Source: Silurus meridionalis
Taxonomy: Eukaryota; Chordata; Actinopteri; Siluriformes; Siluridae
DNA length: 64,000 nt
Assembly: GCF_014805685.1 (NCBI RefSeq)
Contig: NC_060890.1
Location: forward strand, 16,112,000 to 16,175,999
Direction: 5' to 3'
The position numbers and the translations under genes were made by a program. Positions 46,566-58,688 of the stretch are shown in pieces; the first letter of the stretch is position 1, and the number at the start of each line of letters is the position of its first letter. The notes beneath the pieces were generated by a model that made no database searches, was not told the origin of the DNA, and worked only from the letters and a program-made list of their open reading frames with translations.

Positions 46566-49060
46566 AATAACCAGTAACAGAGTTTTAATGGTTGGCCTGC
46601 TCTAGTAAGAGTCACAAGTTCAATTCCATATTTATTACCTTCTGATTTTTTTTCCTCTAAACTTCATTGTTTCCTTAAGTCTTATTTTGTGATCCTCTAG
46701 GAAAATATAATTTTACTTTTAACTCGGTTTTAAATGTAATGATATGTCCTGGGTAGAGTCTCAACATATATTCATTTCCACACATTGAAAATACAATGCA
46801 AGTACTATTCCTTTTCAGGTTATAAAATTAAAATTAGGAGAAATTTACTGCGACACTCGGTCAAAACATTGTTTTTAAACAGGCTTATATAATATTAAAA
46901 TGTGAGGAATTGTAGGAAAAGTGGGAATACTTATTTTAGGCATTGTATTTCTGTTTTTAAATAGGTCAGTTTAGCACTTTTTAGCACATTTTTTTCCCTT
47001 GTAATGAACACAAAATATACTAATTTAAGAGAAGCTTTTTTAAAGCTTAAACCAGGTAATAGAATTTTCCCTCTACATTTTCACTTCTCACCTTCCACTC
47101 AAAGCCTAGAATGAAAAGCTGTGAGGAAAAATGACATCCAATCTTTGTCTGAATACAAAGTTAAAACCCTGCAACAAATTGCTATTAAAATGTCTATGTA
47201 TTACAAGTGGACTGAACTTATTACTCTAATTATATAACATAACTTCTCAGAAGGTCTAAATATTCAAGTGTCACGAATCAAACAAAATGGGGCAGTGTCT
47301 TTTTTGTTGTTATTTTTACCCCAGACCACACAACATACTGACTTTCAAAGAATAATAAAATGTATATTTCAGGTGGCTTTTAAAGAATGAAGAGGACATT
47401 ATAGTGGAAAAATGGAAGTCCGATGGGTAAAGAGAAGCTCTGCTTTTTTCTTTTCCACACAATGACTGTAAAAACAAAAACAAACATAACAAAAACAAGC
47501 CATTCTAGAAACACCAAGTGAGATCCAATTCCAGTGAAACTTCAAAGACTGAGATCTGAAGATCTTCAGCACCAAAGACTGTGCGGCTCAAAAAACCCAG
47601 AAGCCACCTCCACCCTTCCCCCCACTGCAACTGCATCAGAGTAAACTGGGGCAGAACTAAGATTCATACTATGGCTGTGTGTGTGTTTGTAGGGCGAGGA
47701 TCAGAGATTAGAACCTGAAGGACATGGCCCAAAGCCAGGACTACCCTCTGCAGTGTATAGGAAAACAGGAATAACCAAAAAGAGAGCAGATCATAAAAAA
47801 AGAAGTATAATGGATTTTCTAATACGTGTCTACAGCCTATGAAATCTGGCAGATGACTACACAAACAGCAGCAGCTCCAGTCCCGCCTGTCTGTAATTCA
47901 CTACTGTAATTACATAATGCCATGGCGGTCTGACTAAAGAGGGGGCGATCCCGTTACACTGAATCAACTCCAACAAGGAAATCAAGCTCGCCAAACAATC
48001 CCACAACAATCTCAAGCTGTCGATAAGGAGCAAATATTAGCGCCCTAAAGACGATTCTTCATTATTATCCGATGCTGCATTTGTGCGTCATGGCTGAAGA
48101 GCAAAAAAAAAAAAAAAAAATTTAAATAAAAATATATAAACAAAAATTCACGACATCGCCGCCTTTAGACAATAATTAGACAAAAGATCAAGGGCCCTCG
48201 CAAACGAGGCCAAAAACAAACAAAAAACAGGGGCACGTTTCATATCAAAAAAGAAACAAAAACAACAACAACAGAACTTAATGAAAGAAAGAAAAGGAGC
48301 CACGATACAAAAACAACGTGGCTGATCTTTCTAGTGTTGAACCCTGGCGCGTGCACCTTCCCCAAAGCCGAACACTGAGGAAGTTGGACGCGCGTGCCGA
48401 GATGTTTGCAAATGACACGACCGGAAATGAATAAAATTGCGAATTAAAAGAAAAAAGAAACAGCTCCAAAGTTTGTCATATGTCCCCGAATACAACCTCC
48501 TGAAACCACACGCCGGATAATTAAAAAAACGTTTTCGTGAGAGTAAAAAGAAAAAGGGTATATACACATACCGAGTTATATCGTAACTATGAGTTTTTTT
48601 TTAAACCCCTTATAAAACCCACAGGCGGTTGATTTTTTTTTTTTTTTGGGGGGGGGGGGTCGCAAGCTCTTGTAAAAAAAAAATAAAAGGGGTCAGGAAA
48701 GCCACAATATTATTAATAATTATAATAAACCAAAAATAGGAACATTGAAACTCAATCGCTGTAGCTGTTTATTTTACGAAAATCTACTGCTTGGTCACTT
48801 TTCCCTTGTTAGACATTTAAGGAGAAATGGAAGGTTAGAGCGACACCATAGAGTTGCCAAGACATTCCTATCGAGGTTAGCCACCTAGCTAATGTTCAGC
48901 TCAATTCTGGCGACGCTTTCCAACATTCCTTAGACCTGCTTTTTTTAAACAAGTATAACCTCTATAAACAGTAACGTGAACGACATAGAGGGTATATTTT
49001 CAAAACAGGAGAACACCAAGAAAAAGAAGGGACTTATTCACAAAAAAAAGAGCAACTTAC
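46566..49060. other. Mostly non-repetitive, no recognised gene
   Basis: 46566-47300 is AT-rich. From about 47300 the sequence looks unlike the surrounding repeats: moderate GC, several CpGs (47930-48060, 48330-48440) and a poly-A run at 48103-48120. A TTTTTTTT/GGGGGGG run follows at 48637-48659. On the minus strand it could be an intron or UTR downstream of the candidate exon at 49061. No coding pattern was found. Confidence 0.4.
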
Positions 49061-49300
49061 CCATTATAACCGCTAGGGTGGACGGTGACAATTCTGTTGT
49101 ACATGACAAGCCACGGCTGCATAGTTAGAACCGAGAGATCCGACACAACAAACGTTGTGCGGGGAAGCCATCCTTCCTGTTTTATCCTCCATCACAACAC
49201 CCTTGTGCTCCTTGATATAGGGGAGAAAAACCCTGTAAATCCGGATCAGGCTCAGAGTCTAAGTGTGGACCAAAAAAGTAGCTCAACACCGTTTTAATGA
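49061..49300 (-). other. Candidate first exon of an unidentified minus-strand transcript
   Basis: A strong donor AATGG|GTAAGT lies at 49061/49060 on the minus strand, just downstream of the CCAAT-rich promoter-like stretch. The exon has a short frame starting MEDKTGRMASPHNV that stops after 39 codons, and a second, MQPWLVMYNRIVTVHPSGYN, open to the donor. I recognise neither. Joining the second frame to epc1 exon 2 would be out of frame, so an alternative coding start for epc1 is unlikely. It may be the 5' UTR exon of a non-coding RNA. Confidence 0.4.
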
Positions 49301-49369
49301 TCACTTCAGCTGAGAGACTCGTCGTCAGTCATAGGGTTAACAACTTCTCTCCGAGCAGATCCACGCTTC

Positions 49370-49520
49370 CTGATTGGTCGTATCGCCTCACCAATCACCT
49401 GTAAAGAGCAACAGCAAGCGGCTGGCAAGTGCCATTTTTCTCCCCCAACCACATGCAGACAAACTCTGTCTCCTGCGTCAGGATTGGTGAATTTACTCTC
49501 AAAGGCGCCTCTTTATTGGT
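49370..49520 (-). promoter_or_regulatory. CCAAT-rich promoter-like region
   Basis: Four CCAAT/ATTGG boxes lie within 150 bp: 49373-49377, 49483-49487 and 49515-49519 (CCAAT on minus) and 49391-49395 (CCAAT on plus). CpG content is raised. NF-Y-type spacing upstream of a start near 49300 fits the donor at 49060. Confidence 0.5.
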
Positions 49521-49832
49521 CGACCGGTTTGTCAGTCTGAACTCCTCTCGCAGGAGGCGGAGTCTGTCGGAATGTGGTTGGGAAGCAAACAAAACATAAC
49601 AAGCTGCAAGATAACCAGAAGGGAAGAACAATGTGACTGTGTTGTTCACTGCAGCACCACAGAGGAAGCACAATGACACAAAATTAACCATGAACACGTA
49701 TCCAAGACACAACATACAGAATAGTTACCGAGCAGACATTTTCTATAGACTTATAAAGTCTAATAAATCAGTATTTGTGTTTCTTACATTTGAGATTTAC
49801 AAGCATGAACAATGTATGCAAAATGAGGCTTT

Positions 49833-49867
<35 letters not shown>

Positions 49868-49868
49868 G
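49833..49868 (+). repeat. (GTT)n microsatellite
   Basis: An uninterrupted TTG trinucleotide run of about 12 repeats. Confidence 0.95.
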
Positions 49869-49931
49869 CATTGTTTATAGTGTAAGTTCCAACCCACTTT
49901 ATGTTAAGTTTGTCATACGATTTGTATATTT

Positions 49932-49965
49932 TCAGCATTTGGCAGACACCCTTAGAGAGACTTAT
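49932..49965 (-). repeat. L2-like tail fragment
   Basis: CAGCATTTGGCAGACACCCTTA is the reverse complement of the AAGGGxxTCTGCxAAATGC signature in the L2-like elements at 15421 and 46016. Only the last few dozen bases remain. Confidence 0.6.
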
Positions 49966-50214
49966 ACCTGAACAGTTTAGTTTAGTGTTGCTAGGATTTC
50001 AAGACCATCTGAGCCAAAGTCCAATTCCTCAACCAGTGAGCTACCACCTCAGAAAGTGCTTCTTCCTCAATTGGAAGTGGTAGCACAACAGCAACAATCA
50101 AAATAGCAAAATAGAAGAACAATAATAAATGCACACTTTCAACTCACTCCCTACATTACACAGGAAAACATTAAATCCACATTAAGTAATAAGTCTATTC
50201 GATGTTGTATGTTT

Positions 50215-50640
50215 AGAGACGGTGGCATTGAGTAAAAGACAGGAGGCGGAGCTGGAGATAGCAGAGCTGAAGATGTTGAGGTTTTCTTTGTTAGTGATGA
50301 GGATGGACAGGATTAGAAATGAGTTTAATAGAGGGACAGCGCATGTAGGACATTTTGGAGACAAGGTAAAGGGAGGAGAGATTGAGATGGTTTGGACATG
50401 TGTAGAGGAGGGACATTGGGTATATCGGTAGAAGAATGCTGAGGATGGAGCCACAGGAAGGAGAAAAAGAGGAAGGCCAAGCAGGAGGTTTATGGATATG
50501 GTGAAGGAAGACATGCAGGTAGTTGGTTGAAAGAGGCAGATGTAGAGGACAGGGGGGGGGTATGGAGACAGATGATCCGCTGTGGAGACCCTTAATGAGA
50601 GAAGCCGAAAGAAGAAGAAGAAGAAAAAGGAGTAATAAGT
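50215..50640 (+). mobile_element. Non-LTR LINE 3' end, partner-type tail of the SINE
   Basis: The plus strand encodes the decayed C-terminal end of a reverse-transcriptase polyprotein: ALSKRQEAELEIAELKMLRF, RMDRIRNEFNRGTAHVGHFG, then after frameshifts a GRRKRGRPSRRF-like run and MDMVKEDMQ. It ends in the tail GATGATCCGCTGTGG...GAGAAGCCGAAAGAAG(AAG)n that the SINEs share. It is severely 5'-truncated. Confidence 0.8.
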
Positions 50641-51339
50641 CTATTGTTGTTTCTCAATGCATTTACTTGTCACATGTACATTATAGCACATGGAAATTCG
50701 TTCTTCACCTCTCTCAGCATATTAGGAAGTCATGAATCACAGGGTCAGCCATGATTCAGCACCACTGGATCATAGAGGCTTGATTAATGACCCAATAGGG
50801 GCAATGAAAAAAAAGAAGGTAATAGCCCTGTGGTGCCTAACACTGTCTATTTAATGTCATTTTACATAAACTGTTCATAAATGTCTTGAACCTTAAGACA
50901 CAAATACTGATTTAGTTCAAAGGCTAAAGAAATTTAATTTACTAACTATTTTGTATGCTGTGTTTTTAAAAGGCTGGCTTTTACTATGTTCACATTGGAA
51001 ATTATTTAAAAACAATTGATTAGATTTATTTAAGATGAATTCAGGATGTCAGTTTAATTTTTTTTTTGTCTTTAAACAGACTCCAGGAAAAGGCTGTAAT
51101 CTATAATCTTGGGCATACCAGTTTATGAAAAGAGCCTTCTTATACAGATTTTGCCTTTTTTTTGTCATTTATAACAAAGAAAAATCTAAACAAATAATGC
51201 AAACCTTAACAAATACAATTGTTCCTTATTAGCAATTTCCTAACTAAAAGTACCACAAGCATCTTCACAAACAACTATGAAAATATCAAAATCTTGGGTG
51301 CTGCATCCAACAAGAAGGAAGCACAAATAAACTCCTAAT
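50641..51339. other. Intergenic, no recognisable feature
   Basis: AT-rich. No gene or repeat family was seen. Confidence 0.45.
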
Positions 51340-51745
51340 AATTAATGTATTTTGGTCCAACTGAACCACACAACTACATCAAAAGCACTAGTGAAGTTGG
51401 AGACATCAGGTACCAAATAAATAAATTTTTTAAATGGTTCTACAAGACCATGGCCTGAAAGGCTGTCATGCAAGGAAGAAGACTGTATGCCATAACTGGC
51501 ATGAAACACTATCATTTTGTAACAAAATGGCTTCAAGACAACAAAGTGAAATTATAGTGAGGCTGTCACAAATTCTGACATGAATCACAAAAATATTTTG
51601 GGATGAACTGAAAAAGTGTCTGAGCAATGAACCCAACAGCCCCGATTCTCATGGACAAAAAGTCTAGCAAAATAGTGTGAGAAGCTCATGGAAGGCTACC
51701 AAAAGTGTTTTATTCCAAGCTAAACAAGTAAAAGGTAATAACAAT
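51340..51745 (+). mobile_element. Sleeping Beauty-type Tc1 relic, internally deleted
   Basis: Plus-strand sequence shows AATGGTTCTACAAGACCATGG followed by GGCCTGAAAGGCTGTCATGC and AAGGAAGAAG, then jumps to ACAAAATGGCTTCAAGACAA, a GATGAACTGAAAAAGTGTCT block and GAAGCTCATGGAAGGCTACC. These follow the order of the N-terminal and C-terminal thirds of salmonid/Sleeping Beauty-type Tc1 transposase genes from memory. The central third is missing and no ends were identified. Confidence 0.7.
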
Positions 51746-51748
51746 GTT

Positions 51749-51800
51749 TAGTATAGTATAGTATAGTATAGTATAGTATAGTATAGTATAGTATAGTATA
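51749..51800 (+). repeat. (GTATA)n pentanucleotide repeat
   Basis: About ten perfect units of a 5-bp repeat. Confidence 0.95.
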
Positions 51801-52257
51801 ATAAATTCAAGCTCAATATTAAATCAAATATGTCTCAAGTCACTTCATATAGAAGTATAATAGATGTCCTCACTGACTTAACTGACTTGTAGTGACATGA
51901 AATCTGTGGCGTTGTAAAAAATTCTAAGAAACAGTGGTAACTTTGTATTTTAATTTTTTTATGTTGTCTAGGAGAGACATGTTCCTGAGCTTGGTGTCTG
52001 CTTTCTCTTCCCCTTCTTTATCTTAGATTCCTAGGTCTTTGCCGCCTCTGCAAATTAAAACTTTCAGTTTCAGCTAATCAGAATCCAGAATAAAACAAAC
52101 TATTGCTCATCAGTGTTGCCAGTTTGAACAAAACTTAATGAATTCTTCATAAAACCTCAATACAATGTAATTTTTTAAAATTCTTATTGTTTTTTTGTAA
52201 TAAATGATTTGGTGGGAACTCGATTTGCTTGACAAGCCATTCATTCCATCAGTGTGA

Positions 52258-52672
52258 CATACACTCTATGGCCAGATGTTTGTGAGCACATCAGTATTTC
52301 ACCAATACGTGGCCTTAAAAAACAGTGTCCACACATTTAAAACCTCACAGTTGTATTGGATGTATTTATAAGCTATAGCTTTACAATGTCCCCTCACTGG
52401 AACTAAGGGACCCATAGTTCCTCTATGACATTGCACCAAGTGAAATCCATGAAGACACAGACAAAACATAGTTGAATTGGAAGAACTCACTGCATAGATC
52501 CTTGACCTGAACCACAAAAATAAAATAAAAATAGACATGTCCCTGGCCTTTTCTCATGAAAAACTGCCTGACCTCTTAAATGCTTTTGTGGCTGAAAGGG
52601 CAAATCCCCACATCCTTGTTGCAAAATAGGATGTTCAAAAAGCAAGTTTTATAGTCAGGTTTGCAAAAACGT
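52258..52672 (-). mobile_element. Tc1-like non-autonomous relic
   Basis: ACACTCTATGGCCAGATGTTTG at the left end, CACTGGAACTAAGGGACCCA, CCATGAAGACACAGACAAAAC, TGGAAGAACTCACTGC, GCTTTTGTGGCTGAAAGGGC and GGATGTTCAAAAAGCA follow the order of a common teleost Tc1-like family (memory). The orientation assigned is uncertain. Diverged and without an open frame. Confidence 0.6.
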
Positions 52673-53549
52673 ATTAACATCATGGCATACCAGCCTAACG
52701 GTTGTCCACCAAGCAACTTAAAATAACACAATGTTGTAATGTTGTAAGGTTGTAATGGAAAATCACCCAACCTGGAAACACTGGTATCCATTTTCTGCAC
52801 CACCTCGTGGGCTATAGTGGAAGTGCACATGGCTCCAGCTGCCTGGAGTCTAAAACTGAATTTTACTTTGATATAGAAAAGAACACATGTCCATTTGGAT
52901 GACAAAGTTCAATATAAGACAGTAATATGACTTCAGTGAGCTTTTAGATACTTTATTTTAGTTTGGACTAATAAGCTGATTTGAGCTATAAATAACAAGA
53001 CACTGCTGGGATGCAGGAGATGTGCCTCTAGGTGGCAATACTGCATGACATAATCTGACTATCATTCTTAGATTTTCAGTTTGTATTTTATTAAAGTTTC
53101 CCTTGGTAATAAAGAAAATGACTACAAAAGGAACAAAAAACATAACAAAACAAATTATTTTAACTCAACCTAACTCAAAAGTTTGAATACCCCATACTGC
53201 TGTAGGTACTGTTGTACAGCATATTGGAGTAACTGCATAATAAATGAATAGATGATGTACAGTATGTCTTGATAATGCACCATCTATATATGCATGCTAA
53301 TTTTTCACATGAGTGAGTGAAGACTACTATTTAGTTTACACGGTTAGGCTTGAGATATTTCAATGGCCATTACAACGTATTGCCTTCATCTTATATAATA
53401 TCAGATACTGAGGTAAATTTCCAGATGGACTGGAACATTTTCATTACAGCCAAAAGTTCCAGTTCATTTATTGTATCCTTTTGGTCTTTTAAAAATATAC
53501 TGTGAATTTGCTGAGTTTAGGCAGGCATAATTTTACCACAACCAGTCAT

Positions 53550-53580
<31 letters not shown>

Positions 53581-54224
53581 TTTGTTTGTTTTTTGTTTAT
53601 ATATTGATGGTGAATTTAACATATTTTTAACCATATGTTCCAAGAACTAAGTTTGAATGTTACAGACTTTGTATCTCAATATATATTGATAATTAATAAT
53701 ACATTCTGAGTTAAAATGTTCAAGCGGTGTATTGCCATTTCTGATTATTTCTACATTTGAACTTATTTAAGTAAAGTCTCAATCCATTGTTAATATGTTC
53801 TTAATGTGTCACATAGATGGGTAGACCTCAGGCTAGACAATAGGTCCAGAAAAAGCTTAAATGCCATACATGTTTTTTTGAGAGTTGACACAAGTTTATT
53901 AATGGCCTGAAATAGTGTGACAGACATTTTAGGGATGAGGTAGGGAGCAGGTGAGGTGGTGTGTAAAAGGGCACTCTTAAGGTGACTGGAAATGATTCAG
54001 TTGAATGAGAACGATTTCACATTTTTATGAGGTTATCATTGGTGCCCCCTCCTGAAGAGGATACAGTAATCACCTATATATTGTCATTTATCTTCAAAAG
54101 TAGACTTTAAGCAATACTGAAAAAATATGCCCTGAAACCTGAAAGTACCAGTCAGGCTATCACATATATTTGAATTGCAAAATATCATGAATCTAAATAA
54201 AAAAATTAGTCCTTACATTTTTTA
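52673..54224. other. Intergenic, no recognisable gene
   Basis: AT-rich with a (TTTA)n run at 53548-53583. No family was recognised. Confidence 0.45.
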
Positions 54225-54560
54225 TTAATTCATCTTCAGTAACCACTTAATCCTGGTCAGAGGTTCTACAGCGTACTATGGGAAATACTGTCTGTGGCAA
54301 GAAGACAGCCTGGGTGGGACACTATTCCATCCCAGACCTACATACACACATTCACATCTAGGGACAATTCAGAGTCATCATTAGAGTCAATTAGCTTGTT
54401 ATTTGGGAGGTTGAAGGACATCTGAGGACCCACAACAATTAATATAAACATTGTAAGGATATGCAAAACTGCACAAAAACAGTCATTTGGGAATAAGATC
54501 CAGACTGACACTGTGAGCTTTGGGGTGATAACACTATGTTACAGTGCCATAAGATGATAA
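54225..54560 (+). repeat. Dispersed repeat B, degenerate copy
   Basis: Contains CATCTTCAGTAACCACTTAATCCTGGTCAGAGG-type sequence, GGGTGGGACACTATTCCATCC, ACATTCACATCTAGGGACAAT and GTTATTTGGGAGG. The order matches a family I know from fish genomes. A related, more diverged copy appears at 62120-62400. Class unknown. Confidence 0.55.
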
Positions 54561-55940
54561 GAAAATCAAAATGTTTAGATCTGGAGCCAAAAAACACAAG
54601 TCATCTTCTAAGTGACAATTCCAACCAATGTGCAACAGTGTACCACAAGGTTTCCTACCTTTGGCCAGAAGGTAGTGTGAATCTGTATACAGACTGGCAG
54701 TGAATGTGCCTTCAGACTATGACAAGTGAAGGGGGAGAAAAAGCAAGACAAAAGAGCACAGCAGCAAGCTGTCATATCAAAACAAATCTGTCAAAAACTA
54801 TGGAAGGCTGAGTCCATGTCTCTTATGTATTTCCAATTCCTCCTTCTGCTTGTTCTTTTCTTGCAATTTATATTTGTCTCCGTGACCTCACACACTATAG
54901 TCTGCATCATGGCAACCAGCTCTGCCTCAAAAGTGTGCAGATTGACAAGATGATTGAAGAGGCTGTTACTGCTTTATCAGAACCACAATGTTCTAAGAGA
55001 GAAAGGTTACAGCAGAGGGTAGAAGCAGCTGCTCAGTTGTTTTGTTGTGAAGGATCTTATTTACAAAGACCTCAAATAGCTGGCAGCCAAAAAGCCAATA
55101 TCGCTGTGCATGTGCAAGTTCATAGAAATTGTCAATGTGTTTCAGGCAGTGCAGAAAGCATGCAAACACACTCTTACACATGATTACATTGTGTCTCATG
55201 ACTTTTTGCTCTACATATAACCTCAAGATGATTACAAAGTGCAAAATGTTAAAGGAAAAACTAAAAAAGACCTCAATATTGTAAAATATTGGGGTACATT
55301 TTCAATCAAATTGTACAAACCACACTTTTATCGCGTTTTAGTCCAAATATTCGAAGTGAAATTAGAACTATAAAACAATACCATTTATAATATGATAACT
55401 GAATAAAAAGTATAATGAGGGTGTGGTGATATCGCAAACTAATAAACAAGCGGGTTGTGTGATGTGTGTTGAGTTATAACCTTAAAGTAATTCTTTTCTC
55501 ACAGCACACCCGCTTGTGTTTTGGACCTCTAATACTACACACAGCAGAGTGAAAATGATTACATTTTACTCAGGAAAAATGACAAAATACTTTTCTTATC
55601 CATTTATATTTGCATTTCATGTTATGGAATATCTTCAAGTTAGTTCCTGTTATCACTTCAGTTACAGCCATTGCCTCACCCACCTTTTTACTTTCTCTTG
55701 AATTTAAGACTGCAGCTTGTCATGTAGCCAAAAAAATTCCTGAAGACTCATGTGACTACTGTCTGAGTCATGCTGCTATGAAAAAATTAATAAACCACTT
55801 TAGTGTTTAGAATTCAACAGAGCTCTAGTATAAAGCTTGTTATAACTCATGTTATTACATTTTGTTAATTAAAATGTAAACATACCGTTGTTTAAATAAA
55901 CCAGTGTTCATGAATATAAAACATCACCACATCCTGCAAA

Positions 55941-55943
<3 letters not shown>
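54561..55943. other. Intergenic, no recognised gene
   Basis: Plus-strand frames at 54726-54953 and 54935-55183 overlap and show no domain, splice structure or homology that I recognise. Confidence 0.4.

Positions 55944-55986
<43 letters not shown>
55944..55986 (+). repeat. (ATT)n microsatellite
   Basis: About 14 perfect units immediately upstream of the second SINE, which may have inserted next to it. Confidence 0.95.
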
Positions 55987-55987
<1 letters not shown>

Positions 55988-55997
55988 GAATTATGAA

Positions 55998-56236
55998 AGG
56001 TTCCCTGGTGGTCTAGTGGTTAGGATGCGGTGCTCTCAACGCATCCCTGGTTCGATCCCCGGTCAGGGAACCAACCCCAGCCATTAGGGTTGCACAAGCC
56101 TTAGTGCCGGTCCCAAGCCCGGATAAAAGGGGAGGGTTGCATTAGAAAGGGCATCCAGCGTAAAAACATGTGCCAAATCAAACATGCGGATGATCCGCTG
56201 TGGCGACCCCTAATGGGAGAAGCCGAAAAAAAGTTT
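55998..56236 (+). mobile_element. tRNA-Glu-derived SINE, second copy
   Basis: The head TCCCTGGTGGTCTAGTGG starts at 56002 and keeps the B box GGTTCGATCCC, but part of the anticodon arm is deleted. Body and tail match the copy at 12099 closely (CACAAGCCTTAGTGCCGGTC, AACATGCGGATGATCCGCTG, ATGGGAGAAGCCGAAAAAAAG). TTATTATGAA before and TTATTATAAA after may be a decayed target duplication. Confidence 0.9.
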
Positions 56237-56639
56237 ATTATAAATACATGATAAGATAAAATGACCTTATGGGTCCTGTCTAGTGGACAACTAGCCATTA
56301 CCAGACGCAAGAGCACAACGCAAACAATGTAGTAGCAGATAATCTTTAGTTCATTGCTCATTGCTTCCATTTAATTTACTGGAACATCACTGGGCTTATC
56401 TGCTCATGACATATGCTCAGTCTGACCAAACAAATTTTCTCAGAAATATGGCAAGTTTGCATTTATTATTAGTTGAGTGTATTGTAACATTGATGTGCAT
56501 GGACTAAATTTAATATATGCATAGATATATAACAGTTTGTTTGTGGTGTCTGTATGAAATAAGCAGCGATTGTGAAAATGATGTAAGTCTGAGTGATTTA
56601 AATTCTCTTTTATGTTCCAGATATATGCAAATACAAACA

Positions 56640-56646
56640 CGCACAC

Positions 56647-56706
<60 letters not shown>
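56640..56706 (+). repeat. (CA)n microsatellite
   Basis: About 30 dinucleotide units with two early CG interruptions. Confidence 0.95.
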
Positions 56707-56708
<2 letters not shown>

Positions 56709-57674
56709 CTAATGTTGTTGTTGAATGATGTATATGTGTGGATGTTGTTCTGCAGCAGCAGCATTGAGCCTCTGGGTTTGTGAAGATGATGTCTGAGACA
56801 GTTTTAAGATATAAAAGTGTTTGTTGTGTCTCAGTACCCCCACCTGGACTAAGCTGAGTTGAATACACAATCCTCCATCTGCCGAGGAGGCAGAGAAACA
56901 TGCTTCAATATGTCTGCTTCCTCTGCTGGTGCTCCTTCATGCTGGCTTGTCTGTGTAATAATAAGTGAGATTAGGATGGATACTCGAATGAATGTATGAA
57001 ATGAAATAGCCTTCAGAAAATAAACGCACAAAAAAAGCACAAACGCACAAAAGTGTTGCAGGAAATGAGAGAACTATTCACATCATCCTGGTCTATAACC
57101 TAGAAAGTTTGCAAACGACTTACTCCCACTCATTTTTGTTCAGTCTCTCCAATAATGATATGAGTACATGCTGAACAAAACATTGCTGAAGATCATACTG
57201 TTCTTTTACTGTTTTACAAACTGAAGCATCCATCACAAAGATATGACAAACACAGTATGACAACATGCACCGAAAGATAAGATGAAGCCATGCATACTAG
57301 GTAAATTCATTCTAGATTGATAGAGATCCAGCAATGAATCAAAAAGACAAGTGTACATATTCTATATGGTGAACTCAGTTTTACAAAAGCTCCATACAGG
57401 ATAGAAACATCTCATTGATCTCCCTAATGACTCCTATTAAATGCACAACATGAACGATTAAAGCGAATATATGACATTGATATGCTGCATTCCTAGTAAA
57501 GAGCATTTTTACTCCTTACTTGTTTTACACTATTTTGAATCAGAAAATTTAATACTGTACCCAATATTATAATAAATGTTTAAGTGAAATGAATCAGTTA
57601 ACTATGGTCTTGTTTATTTTGCTTATCTTTACTCTTCCTGTACATAAAAAAACCATGTTGCTCTGTTAATTGCT
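56707..57674. other. Intergenic, no recognisable feature
   Basis: AT-rich. No gene or family was recognised. Confidence 0.45.
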
Positions 57675-57851
57675 AAAAGGTCCCTTATTAGTTAAGAACA
57701 GAATAAAACATAAAGAGACATGCTGTTATAATTAACTTTGGGGTGGTAATGGCTTCACTTCATGTCATGCTGCTTCACAGCACCTGAAGTTAATTATAAC
57801 AGCATGTATCCTTATGTTTTATTCTCTACTTAACTAATAAAGGAACCCTTT
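57675..57851. repeat. Long palindrome (hairpin), 64-bp arms
   Basis: The arm at 57675-57738 (AAAAGGTCCCTTATTAGTTA ... AACATAAAGAGACATGCTGT, TATAATTAACTT) is the near-perfect reverse complement of 57787-57851, with a 48-bp spacer. Mismatches are few. It resembles a foldback MITE. No flanking target duplication was identified. Confidence 0.85.
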
Positions 57852-58280
57852 ATCCATTATCAAAAGAAAATGTTTTTCTATTTAAAATTATGATTGGCTG
57901 ATTATTTTTCAACATTTTTTAAAATAGTTTTTATTTTATTTTAAAATGTCATGACGTGTTTTATTTCTGTAATACAGAGGTGCAAAAACTTTCTACTATG
58001 AAAGGCCAAAAATCTAACTTGATTGAAGGCCATGGGGCAAAAAATAAATGTTGCATTATACAAAACATTATATTAAGTTAAAGTTGACGTTTTTTCTCAG
58101 CTATGATTTAATTATAAATAAACAATTATAAATAAATAAAAGACATTACTGTAACTGCAGATCTTTTAACATAATTTCAGTGAAAGCTAAATACTATAAG
58201 TAACAACTCAATCAATTTTACAACAGAGTTCAGTGCCTAAAACATATCATTCCATATTTTTTCTCTTTTCATACATGGCA

Positions 58281-58384
58281 TAGTTTGCATTGATCAATAG
58301 TTGTGGTAATAGATGAGAGTCCAAACTAGGACCTAATTTGAAAAACTTACCTCTATTACCAAAGCTATTGATTAATGCAAACTA
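58281..58384. repeat. Second palindrome, 34-bp arms
   Basis: The arm at 58281-58314 (TAGTTTGCATTGATCAATAG...) is the near-perfect reverse complement of 58351-58384 (...CTATTGATTAATGCAAACTA), with a 36-bp spacer. It lies only 430 bp from the larger palindrome and is unrelated to it in sequence. Confidence 0.75.
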
Positions 58385-58626
58385 ATTTAAAAATTATTAA
58401 TAACATCAAATTCTGACATCTATAGCTGTGTTTAATATTGTTGAGCATCAGTTGAGACAAGTTTCTATTATAACCCACATTATAACAGCTCTTTTCTCTT
58501 TCTTTGTTATTAAATAAAATAATTAGCATTGTTCATGTTACCAAAACACTGCAAAGCTCTCTCATGTCAGATAATTGACAGTTACAGTTTATTCATATGA
58601 TTTATTGTTTATACACATAATACACA

Positions 58627-58628
<2 letters not shown>

Positions 58629-58686
<58 letters not shown>
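58629..58686 (+). repeat. (CA)n microsatellite
   Basis: About 29 perfect dinucleotide units. Neighbouring frames that run through it are artefacts. Confidence 0.95.

Positions 58687-58688
<2 letters not shown>

Noticed and set aside
49061..49300. Alternative coding first exon of epc1
   Set aside because: The longest frame reaching the donor would enter epc1 exon 2 out of phase, and the other stops inside the exon.
54726..55183. Two overlapping plus-strand frames as a small gene
   Set aside because: No recognisable domain and mutually overlapping frames; no splice signals supporting either.
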